Assembly: GCA_000934455.1 (NCBI GenBank) | Contig: KN886856.1 | Coordinates: forward strand, 1-21,322 | DNA length: 21,322 bases | Direction: 5' to 3' | DNA from: Apostichopus parvimensis | Lineage: Eukaryota > Echinodermata > Holothuroidea > Aspidochirotida > Stichopodidae | In this document: one piece after another, positions 1-10,800 of the stretch | Layout of the letters: each line of letters starts with the position of its first letter | Numbering within the stretch: position 1 is the first letter of the stretch | Notes under the pieces: generated by a model | The model's database searches: none | What the model was told of the DNA's origin: nothing | What the model saw: the letters and a program-made list of their open reading frames with translations, nothing else | Program-made: the position numbers and the translations under genes

Positions 1-408
1 GATGATGTGGCAGTTGTGTACGTACAGTATTGAAAGAGTGAACCTAATGAACACATGATCAATATATAATGTAATAAATGAACTAAGGTTTAATATTCCT
101 TGACATCTCTAAACCGAGCAAATGTGAAAGAACACAAGATGTTAACATCTGGGCTGGGAAGCTATGAGTTTTCGCTTATTTTGTGTTACTTTGCTCGTTG
201 GATGATTGTATCGGCCAAGATGTCTTAACCTTACAGTATACACTAAGGTTGCACTTTAAAATCTGCTTCAAATAATTAACGCTCTTCTAGAAAACCTGCA
301 CTTTTTTTGGCAAATTTTTGCTTTGCTTTCCTGAAAGAACATTCCTTGTCTCCCATTTTGCACTTTGTACAATTTCTCTTGCACCTTTAGAAAATATCTG
401 CAAACATC

Positions 409-823
409 TGTGAAACATATATACAAAAGTCAGTAGAATCAACTCTTGATAATTACCTTGATAATTAAACAATGGAAAGGAAATTATGAAAGAAATGTTG
501 ATGTGGTTGTCTGCCAACTTTGTTTTTTGAGTATCTATTGATTTATTTTCAATTATATAAATAGTTTTGTTGCTCTTACATGTATATATACGTACAGGGC
601 ATTCTGCAATATGAATACGAGAAAAGTGCTGGTGACGAAACATTCAGACTCTAATGTTGACATCAGCAGTAACTCCCTCAGTAAGATTCATGTCTTGGAA
701 AAACTTTAGGAAGGAGTTTCATTTCGTCTGGTTGAATAAAGTACGCTCTGTAGGTTGGTTAAACTTGATGGCCTAGTGTAAACGGCCACTGTTTGGTTTT
801 TAACAGTCAGTGACCAAAAAAAA
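409..823. repeat. Dispersed repeat, copy 1 (uninterrupted)
   Basis: About 415 bp closely matching 3985-4715. Shared blocks include cttgataattaccttgata, ttattttcaatta, acatgtatata..cgtacag, gcattctgcaatatga, cattcaga, atcagcagtaactccctca, tacgctctgtaggtt and caacagtcagtgac (with differences). No coding frame or clear terminal inverted repeat is seen. Probably a non-autonomous mobile element or an intragenic duplication. Edges are approximate. Confidence 0.75.
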
Positions 824-1729
824 AAATGCAGTTTAATAGCTTTCCCTTATTCTGTTTATTCCGACAAAACTTGTATTGCTTTATGATTGGCTAAATTTGG
901 AATTATTTGATGTCTGATCCTGGTCGATAGTATATTGTCCATGACGATAAACTTGTCTTACTTTGTGAAGACTTCAACTAGAGTGATAGCCAGTTTGCAC
1001 ATTTACTTGTATACTGTACTTGTACAGTTGTACTGGCCCTTGTGGATGTGCATTGGACTCCTGACTTGTGGGAAATCAATTACAGATACTGTACTCTTGC
1101 AAGATAAATTTACTCCTACCGGCACCTCAAGCCCTGAACATTCTACTGGTACTCATAGCCACAATAAGTGTACATGTACAGGCTATGTACATGTGTACCT
1201 AACTGACGCTGTTGTGCTGGTACTACAAGGCTCAGTGGAACATTCAGGACACATCGTCACTAATGTTTTAGAGCTGCAGTCAGCGACCGTTTTAGGCCTA
1301 GACCCAGCCGAAAATTTTTGGCATTGGGCAGTGACCCCATCGTTCATCACCTCCCACCCCATGCCAACGCCACCGGAAAATATGGCCGGTAGTGTGATGG
1401 TTGGCTCTGCTTTCTTGCCGCAAGTTCTTCCATCTTGGCCGTGAAGAAGAGGAGATACAATCTTGAGATGAACACGCACTGCAGTGTCCAGGGTTGCGAG
1501 CAAATTAATAAACAATTTTGTTGTGATTCCTGCAATGATATACAAACATTGTGTTGCGACCCATTAGGTTGTGGATCACCACATAAGAGGATGTTTTGAA
1601 AGGCAAACAGCAAATTTGATATCCAGTATCCGTTCCAAAATATGACTTTAGGTTCTTCATATATAGACAATGCAAACACCAGAAAAGAGAAAAAAATGGT
1701 TAATTTTTTTAATTATTCTAATTTTGCAG
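824..1729. other. Intron or upstream sequence with no recognised gene
   Basis: Upstream of exon 1. A 169-codon frame (935-1444) has no recognisable domain. An overlapping + frame at about 1389-1598 is Cys-rich. A near-palindromic tacatgtaca cluster lies near 1169-1198. No splice-consistent exon joining to 1730 could be identified. Confidence 0.4.
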
Positions 1730-1864
1730 TCCAGAGCCACCTGCGAAGAAGGGGAAGGGTAAAACAGTGAAAGCCTCAGGCAAGAAAGGAACAAAGGGAA
1801 AAGAGACCATAACAACATCAACACCTGGAAGAAAAAAGAAGAAAAACAGCAGAGTGGCAGAAAG
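1730..1864 (+). CDS. CECR2: Exon 1 in window: Lys-rich low-complexity segment
   Basis: A pyrimidine/T-rich tract and ttttgcag precede 1730, and AG|gtaaat follows 1864. One base completes an upstream codon, 44 full codons follow and two bases are left over. The residues are strongly basic, with runs such as GRKKKKN, and look like a nuclear-localisation or DNA-contact region. No domain is recognisable. It is accepted because its left-over AG joins exactly with C2519 to keep the downstream frame open. The preceding exon is not visible in 1-1729. Confidence 0.7.
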
Positions 1865-4800
1865 GTAAATAAACCTAGGACTAGAAAAGATATATTCATG
1901 GGTAGGATCATCTGTATCCAATCAAGGAATGTGTGTATTGGGCCCAGGGGGGGTGGAAGGGGTGGTGGAGGGGGGTGGTAGGGGTGTGGGGGTTGGGTGG
2001 GTGGGGGGGGGGGTCACTGCAAGTGCTAATATCAAACTTGTGGCATCTGTTCCAGTTTTCCAAGCAAAGATACTACAGCTTCCATTTGCCCAACAGTATT
2101 TTTGGGAAGCCAAGTTTCTGTTCTTGCTCCCATTCTCAAAATGAAATTCTTTCTAATTGTAGAAGCTTATTACAAATTTGGCTGCACCGAGTGTATCGAT
2201 TGTACGACGGTAAATTGTAACTGATGGCTGGATGGGTCGCAAGATACTGCTTTGGTAACGAGGGGGGTCATCATGAGAATGGGATCTGGGGGCGAGATGG
2301 GTGATAAAAGCATCGATTGTTTTAGCAAGCATGAAATTGCGTCTCTGGGGGAGACAAAGTACTTGTAAATGCAAAAGTGGCCAACCCGAGTGTTGCTATC
2401 TATGAGTCATGGATGAACATGCAAGGAATATCTGACCCACCTGTTTTAGGTCAGGATGTTTCACTACAAGTCAAATGTACCGTGGTTTTACAAACCACTT
2501 CTGCTTCTTTAATGACAGCGATGAAGACGACGATGACGATGACGTCCCCTTATCTAAGATGGCGAGCCCGACCGGGAAGAAGGGCAGAGGAGCTCCGGCG
2601 ACCACAAAGAAGAGAGGCAGGCAGTTGGACGGGGAGAAGGCAGCATCGAAGAAAGGAGGAAGAAACACAAGTACCTCAAGAGATGATGATGGGAAGATTC
2701 AAAATGGCAGGAGAGACCAAAAGAGTGCGGTTACAAAGAAAGGGGCAAAGGGTAAGAAACTAACAAAGAAAGAGATTGCGAGACTGGAGGCCGAGGCTCC
2801 GGCCAATCAGAAGAAGACTGCCGGGAAAGGACAGAAAGGGAAACGGAACGGGAACGGTAAGGCCAGCCGTAGCGAGACGGACGAGAGCATCTCATTGGCC
2901 GACATGAAGAGGTCAAAGGGCAGCGTCCAAGCTGGCAAGAACGGCAAGAGGAAGAACAGCGGTGGGAGGGGAGACTCGCCGAGAGGAAGGGTCAAAGGGA
3001 AGAGAGAGGACAGCAGCGACGACGAAGACCGACCTCCACCGGTCAAGAAGAGGAAGCCCGCAGAACCAACGGTCTGGAGCAACGAGGACGAATCGTCGAG
3101 CAGCTCAGAGTCCAGTTCCAGCGAAGAGGAGCCAGAAATAGCCAAATGGCAGGTCGGTGTAATTAAACTCTTTTGGGTTTCGTTGAGTGATTGTTACAAT
3201 CATAGTGGAATTGCCAAATAATGTCAGTCATTTTTAGGCAAAAAAGAGCCAAATTGCTGGTCTGTTTAATGGGCAAACCTGTGGGGTTGAAATCAGTTCA
3301 TTTAATGGTTTGTAACATACGTTATACAACTCTCCCGCATTTGCAAATATTTCAGTTTGTTTCCTACTTACACAATAACCAAATGTTACCTGTAGATCAG
3401 TTGGTTATATACAGGAGTGCTCTTCCGAACATTTTCACCTGTCTTAGAAATTAAACCTCTAGAGACAAATTGACAGGTGGCTTCTAAATCAGCTTGTGTG
3501 GTGATATGCTGCATATTATACAACCCTTCTACATTTGTCACAGTTCGCCTCAATTTATACCAATGAAACAGTTAACACGAATTTCTAACTATTATCCTAA
3601 CACATTGTAGTATACGCAAATTGGAGCCTATACCGCGTTTTTTCTCTGGATTTTCATTAAGTCCCAACATTAGCTACATCCAAGTCCCCACAACTTTCAG
3701 GCCCTAGGGACAAACCCTGCTGGCATCCCTGCATCACCATAATTTAATATTTCACCTTGGTTTTTCTGGTGCGGACAGGTCATTTGCCAGACGGAGGAGG
3801 ATTGGCAAGCCTTGACCGACAGTCTCAAGAAAAGTAAAGTCAAGTGTGAGAAGGAACTCTACCAAGTACTAGCAGAAAACTTCCTACCAGCTATCCATAC
3901 ACTATTCACTGCCAAGGTCAGTAGTAAAGGCTTCCAGATAGCAGGTCTTACTCTAACTTTTTAATACAAGTACCGGTGGAAAAACCACTGAAGTATATGC
4001 AAATGTCAGTAGTATCAAATCTTGATAATTACCTTGATAATTAAACAAGTGAAAGCAAATTATGAAAGAAACGTTGATGCCGTTGTCTACCCTATTTCGT
4101 TATTAGAGTAACTATTTATTTATTTTCAATTAAACAGGTTTTGTTGCTATTACATGTATATACGTACAGTGCATTCTGCAATATGAGAAAAGTTTTTTTT
4201 TTTTCCTCTGTTTATTTCAACTATACATTAATATACAAATATACAAGTAACTTTTCCATTCAAAAATAGCAAAAGTTTAATAACAATGAAGTTGAGCAAT
4301 ACGGTACCATGCAGTATAATAACTACCAACGTGGCGGATAGAAAACAAATGAATATAATAAGAACAATTAGAAGAAGTACTACAATTTATAGAAACACTG
4401 CAAGAATCCCAGACTTACTACAAATATATTGCAATGAATAGCAGCAAAAATATAAGAATTGAGGATGCGGAAATTGCGAAATATTAAATATGCAATATGA
4501 GAAAAGTACTGGTGACAAAACATTCAGACCCTAATATTGAAATCAGCAGTAACTCCCTCATTAAGCTTCATGCGTTGGAAAACATTAAGAATGAGTTTCA
4601 TTTCGCTCGATTGAATAAAATACGCTCTGTAGGTTAGTTGAAGTTGATGTCCTAGTGCAAACAGCCACTCTTAAATACCACTGTTTTGTTTCAACAGTCA
4701 GTGACAAATAAAAGTATCGGTGGATGAGGTTGGATGGCCATCAATTCATTAATTAATGCTTTGGTTCGTTCTAAAAAGGAGAAACTCATCTTGTGGTTGA

Positions 4801-7800
4801 ACGAAGATTTGGTTTTCATTTGTGCGAAGATATTTTGTGCGAAGATTTTGTATTTTTGTATATTTGTGCAAATTTTGTAGATTTTGTGTATTTGTGCGAA
4901 GATATATGATTTAAAACAAAGAAACCTTTCTCCAGAAATACTGGAAGTTATAAGATTTTTCAACTTTGATGTTCATCTTATTACATATTTGCATAGTTTT
5001 GCCTGGCATTTTAGAGCATAATAGGCATAATTTGGCTTTTTTTTTTTTTTCTTTTGTTTTCTTTCTTTGTTAGAAACCTACATTTTGAAAAATATCTCTG
5101 GAAGGCTATCTATGTGTGTTTGTAGTTTAAATATTTCTTCTTTGGGAAAGTAAATTTGTGGGAGACAATTCAAGTTGGGGGGTTAACATATCGAGTCAGT
5201 TCAGAAATGGTTTGTTCGTAGCGCTACAGGTTTTGGAAAAACTGGATCACCCAAGAGGGGTAACTTTGTCTCTGTAGCTTTGACCAAACCTGTCAGTTCT
5301 TGGCAGCAATGGATGAGGGAATGTTGTGCCCACCATGCCTTGACAGTCATTTTACTCTATTACTCTCTTTCTCAACTGTATTCATTCAGGAACGAGAGCT
5401 GAGGAGGAAACTCCAAGATTTAGCACCAAAGAGGACGTCATCTAGAATAGCTGTGAAGAAATCTAAGCAGGAAGAAGAGGTAAGAATGACATTATTTAGT
5501 GCTTTTATTTCAATACAGAAAAACTGGGTGACTGATGAGATATCTGTGAATAGATCTAAGCAGAAAGCAAAGGTAATGATGGTATTACCAGCCATTTTAT
5601 CTAGACAGAAAACCTGGGTGTTTGATGTTATATCTGTTAATTGATCTTAATGAAATATAGGTGAATAGATCTAAGCAGAAAGCAAAGGTAATGATGGTAT
5701 TACCAACCATTCTATCTAGACAGAAAACCTGGGTGTTTGATGTTATATCTGTGAATAGATCTAAGCAGAATGAAGAGGTAATGATGGTATTGCCAACCAT
5801 TCTATCTAGACAGAAAACCAGATCAGAAATTTGATAAATGTGAACCAAGCCAGTAATAAAGTAATTGGAAACATGTTTGAAGAAATGGCAAATACTTTGG
5901 GCAATCTTAAAAGATTAATAAATATGAATTTGCGACTATGCGCAATGATTAAACATTGCTAGGACTAAATGTTGCACTGCACAACGATCGTATAACTGAC
6001 AGGTTAACGCATGAATCTAACCAGAGCAGGTGCTTGCCGATTTTTAACACAGCACAGTGCTAGTGAAGCATTGTGAGAACCTGTACCATTGCGATATTTG
6101 CTGACAAACTGATTTAGTGTTGTATTTGATAGGTTAGGCTATTTTTCCAAAGCAGATTATGATGCTTGTAGTCGAGTAATCGCAAGTTAGGTTTTGAGCG
6201 TGATAAATCAAACTTCCAAAGTGTAATTGCGACTAGTTGCGATTAATCGATTACAACTATCAGCACTAGTACTGAACAGTGAAATTTTTGTTGGAATAAC
6301 TTTCACAGCAAATTAAACCGGTTTTGGGTAAAATGGGTTAGCATGCTAAAGTAGTCACAGCATCTTAAGCTTGTTCACTGGCAGCGTTTAAAGTTCCAAA
6401 ATTTCCAGATATATTTGGGAAGGTGGTGTCATACATCGAGTGTCTCAGTATTCCAAAGTTGAATTTTTTTTGGGAGGGGGGGTGGGGGAGAGGGGCGGGG
6501 GAGGCGCAAGTTTGTAATTAAAGTAGTGTACAAGCTTCATAGTTGCTGACCATATTGATTATTTCTAGTTTATTCAGGACACATTCTGATTTTCTCTAAC
6601 GTGGACCGTAACACAAACTGTAACCTGTATGTTTGTCACATAGGAGAAAGTGAAAGCATTGTTGGATCATGAGGAGGAGGAGAGGCAGAAAGAGGAAGAA
6701 GCCTCGAGGAGAGAATTCGAGCTCACTGTGCGGAGGAGGAAAGTACAAGCCGAGGAGAGACGGAAGTTAGCTGATGAACTGAGAGAGAAAGAAGAGAGTA
6801 AGAATTCAGAATTATCAGCACTCTCTGATCTATAAGGAATATATAGAATAAATAGAGTTCAGATTTGTTTACACTCTCTGTTCTATAAAAAATAGATAGA
6901 ATATATAGAGTTCAGATTTGTCTACACTCTCTGATCTATAACGAATATATAGAGTTCAGATTGTCTACACTCTCTGATCTATAACGAATATAGAGAATAT
7001 ACAGAGTTCAAATTTGTCTACACTCTCTGATATATAAGATATCGGTCATTCTGTGGTTTCCTTTCACTCTTGTCAGCCATCAAAAAGAGGGGAATAGCTG
7101 GTGGTTGGAGGTGATAGGAAAGGATGGAAAGAGAAAAATGGGCAAAGATACTGTGTAGGACCCAGTATAGGACCCAGTAAGGGGCCCAGTAAGGTACCCA
7201 GTAAGTGCCCAGTAAGGGACCCAGTATAGGACCCAGTAAGAGACCCAGTAAGGACCCAGTAAGGGACCCAGTAAGGGACCCAGTATGGGACCCAGTATGG
7301 GACCCAGTATTGGACCCGGTAAGGGACCCGGTATGGGACCCGGTAAGGGACCCAGTAAGGGACCCAGTAAGGGACCCAGTAAGGGACCCAGTATAGGACC
7401 CAGTAAGGACCCAGTAAGGTACCCGGTAAGGTACCCGGTAAGGTACCCGTAAGGTACCCGGTAAGGTACCCGGTAAGGTACCCGTTAAGGGACCCGTTAA
7501 GGGACCCGGTAAGGGACCCGGTAAGGGACCCGGTAAGGGACCCGGTTAAGGGACCCAGTATTGGACCCGGTAAGGGACCCAGTAAGGGACCCAGTATGGG
7601 ACCCAGTAAGGGACCTAGTATTGGATCCAGTAAGGGACCCAGTAAAGGACCCAGTAAATCCCTAAAGATTCATCAAGTTTTGCTTGGTACAGGTTGAATT
7701 TGCAAACAAATTGTCAGTGATATTCTTTTGGCGAATCAGAAGATCTTCTTTGTCTGTTCTAGGAAAGAAATTGAGGTCTCTAAAACGTCATGAAAGAATC

Positions 7801-10800
7801 GTCGACCGCAGGAATCCTTCAGCCAAGCAAAAGAAGAGAATGTTGTATGAAGGTCTTAAGAAAGGTAAAAATCTTTCCATCGATAGTATTATCGATTCAT
7901 TTATCTTTTTTTAAGACGGGCGGTGAAATTACATCTTTACAGTGACAGGACGATGTGAAATCCAATGTCGTACAAAGAAACATTTAGTGACCGAAAACAC
8001 AGGCAAGGAAACAGTGGAGGGAAGTTTCTTGTTTGTTGTCTCATAAAGTTGGACTGACTCTACTTTTTTAAGCATTCAAGAATGGCGTAGAAATTTCCAA
8101 ACCCAATTGGAGGTTTGATGAAAAAAAAATGGAATAGCGTAATTTAATGAACATCTTTTGCTTGTGAAAGTATCAAATTTCTTGCTACCGATCTATCTAT
8201 GTAAGTGATCCTTGGGATAGAATGTTTGTCTTAAATGACGGTGGATGCTTTTGACATCAGTCCAGGCTGTGTTTTGCTATCAACATTCACTAATGCTAAT
8301 GTTCACATTCAATAATGCTAATGAACAGCTTGTTGCATCATCTGGACAAGCAGAAAAAACTGCCTCTGTGACATTTGTCTGGAAGGTTGCACTACACATT
8401 TGATTGGACTTTTTCTTGGGATAGTGTAAACATTTTGATATGTTAATTAAGAAATGACCCAGGACTGCCTGAGCTTTGAAATACAGTTTACTAAATCCTC
8501 TAACTGGCGTTACTTGTTTCATCGATTCCCTTTCGCCAGTGCTAGATGCTGTTAAGAAGCACCCCGATGCGTGGCCATTTGTTGACCCCGTGCAGGAATC
8601 TTTTGCTCCAGCTTATTATGACATCATTCAGAGTCCTATGGACATAAGCACAGTGGAGGTCAAAGTTCAAGAAGAGATGTACAGGTCAAAGGCCAAGGTA
8701 GGGATGTATCCATGGAAAAGTGTCCTATGTCCTTTTCCCCTCCCCCTGGTTCCCTCCTCCCAATCTCATCTCATCTCCTCCCAAACTCCCCCTCCCCAAC
8801 TACTACAACTTAATCAATAACTAGGTAACAACAGTAAAGCAAGTAGTATAGTATAGCAATAGTAAAGTATAGCAACAATAGTATGTCAAGGTTTAGTTGG
8901 GCTGGGTAGCTCTTTGAGATGAGCAAAGGGCTTGTAATCCTGATGTAATGGGTTTGAACTCTGTTCTAGCCAAAAACTTTCTTTTTGCTCTTTTCAAGTT
9001 CAAGAAAAAGTTTGTTAAATTTTTGTGAGTCTTCCGGAACCCTCTGACTAGTTACGTGTGTCTTTCTACCATCATGGCTTCCTTGTTTTCTTTTTTTTTT
9101 CAGTTTGAGGTAGATATGGAGTTGATTTTCAGTAACTGTGTAGAGTACAACGGACCTGAGAGTGGTAAGCGACATTCTTTGTTCCAAGAGAAAGGTGCCT
9201 TCATGTAACCAAAACTTTATATATATTTCATCAAACGTGTTGAACGATGCTCGTGGAAATCACAAAAACTATTTATAACATATCTACCTGTCTGTATGAA
9301 TCAACTCATATACAATTTTGTTGAAAATGTAATATAAAATCTATGACTACCTCTTATCAATTCTAGAATGAGATTGAAATAATCCTGTTTTGAAATTACT
9401 CCTCTTCAGAGTACACGATGATGGGTGCCAACGTAGCCTCCTGCTTCCAGGAGGCCCTGGACCAACATTTCCCTCCGGGTTGCATCAGCGACGGGGAATT
9501 ATCGGATATTGCGTCCGACCAGGACTCTGCCTACTGCCTCTCGTATCCAAGGGAACTCCGGCGGAGGAGCAAGGCGCTCAATTACACCGAGATGGAGTCG
9601 ACCTCGGACAGTAACGACACCGGTAGAGACGAAGACGACGACGAACAACGGTCGGAGGAGAGAGCAGAAGAAACCAGAGTGTACCCCTCGTATCACGAAG
9701 AGAAACGGAGGTCGGGCGACGTGGAAGTTCAAGAGAAATTTACCAGCGAAGGTCTTCAGTCTAATTCAACTAACCGGGATCACGATTCTGTCGAGGAGGA
9801 AAATTCGAGGAGGGAGAGGAACGAGTCGCCAGGCGATGCGGGCAAGAAGGAGGATGGTGGCGTGGCGGTTCCAAATAGCCCCAAGAAATCAAAGATTGTA
9901 TTGCCAACCAAGAAGGAAGAAGAAGAGCCGTCTGAGAAACTTTATTTCACGAAGGAAGCGACAGTTTCAGAAAAGAAAGAGAAAGTGAGAGAACCTTCAG
10001 CGAAGAAAAAATCTCCAAATAGACCGAGGAAGACGAAAGTGACAAGTGAGAAGGAAAGTGTTAGTAATCGGAAGCATTTGACGACGGAGAACATTAGTAA
10101 GAGGAAATTGGAAAAGGAGGATGTTTCTTCCAGCTATGTCGATGACCAGACGAGTAACAGTCATCTAACTTCTCTGCAGAGACTAGAAGCGATCACAGAC
10201 CGTCTAGGAATGTCTTTAGACCAGGACGACAGGAAAGATTTCATCGTCAGAGGCGATAACTCCATCTCGAGCAAGTCAGAGGAGAGCCCCGAGGCTAGAA
10301 GTGCTTCCCTTCCTCAGCCTGTGACGATCGCCAAAGTGGCTGCCAAGGTCAAAGATGACTTGACCTTAAGCGGTGGCCACGACAAGAGTCTGAATAAAGA
10401 GATCAAACACGTCCCCGTTTCTTCCACGCGCGCTAGTCAGCCACTCGTAAAGATCAAGTCAGAGACGGCACCGACGTTCAGTCCCTGCTCCGTCTCTCAT
10501 AGCAAACCCTCTAAAAACACTCTTCCAGAGGTGGCCTCGCCGTTGGTGGTGCCCTCAAATTTGTCGACGGTTTATAACGCCGTCAATCCATTGGACCCTA
10601 CCTCTACACCCTCTGCAAAACCGTCTTCAGATAGCTACGTTAGCTCCGTTAAAGTGGCCACCGGCCACCATCACCCGATGGTGGCGACCGCCACTGCAGA
10701 TACGTACTTTTCTAATGTCGCCTCCAAGTCAAGCCCGGCGGGTTCGCCAAAGGTCGGCGAAGGGGAAGCTCCCCGATTGCTGACCGGTTTCAGACCAGGA

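Larger units (their letters stand above)
5461..5835 (+). repeat. Tandem duplication of the exon 4 tail and splice donor (four units)
   Basis: The atctaagcag block recurs at 5461 (in exon 4), 5554, 5669 and 5759, spaced 93, 115 and 90 bp. Each is followed by a GT donor (gtaaga or gtaatg). Units also share cagaaaa(c)ctgggtg and atatctgtgaatag. The 115-bp spacing reflects an extra stretch of about 25 bp that resembles a partial copy. Confidence 0.85.

Noticed and set aside
935..1444. 169-codon frame as a gene or an upstream exon of the CECR2-like gene
   Set aside because: No resemblance to DDT or any domain, and no donor that would supply the two bases needed to join exon 1 convincingly.
1929..2220. 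Two overlapping Gly/Val/Trp-rich frames on the + strand
   Set aside because: They arise from the G-rich run and match no domain; no usable splice borders.
5386..5848. Minus-strand frames with repeated [13 protein letters not shown] residues
   Set aside because: They are the antisense reading of the tandemly duplicated exon 4 end.
7205..7396. 63-codon frame of repeated DPVR residues
   Set aside because: It lies wholly in the 12-bp minisatellite; a period divisible by three keeps any open frame open by chance.
7155..7660. Possible CRISPR-like array
   Set aside because: Units are contiguous with no unique spacers, and the context is a eukaryotic intron.
8893..8972. A functional tRNA gene
   Set aside because: A and B boxes are only approximate and the acceptor stem does not pair; the tail suits a SINE instead.
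9499..9988. Other frames overlapping exon 9 (both strands)
   Set aside because: Shadows of the large real exon; they lack any domain and the exon 9 frame is continuous with the bromodomain.
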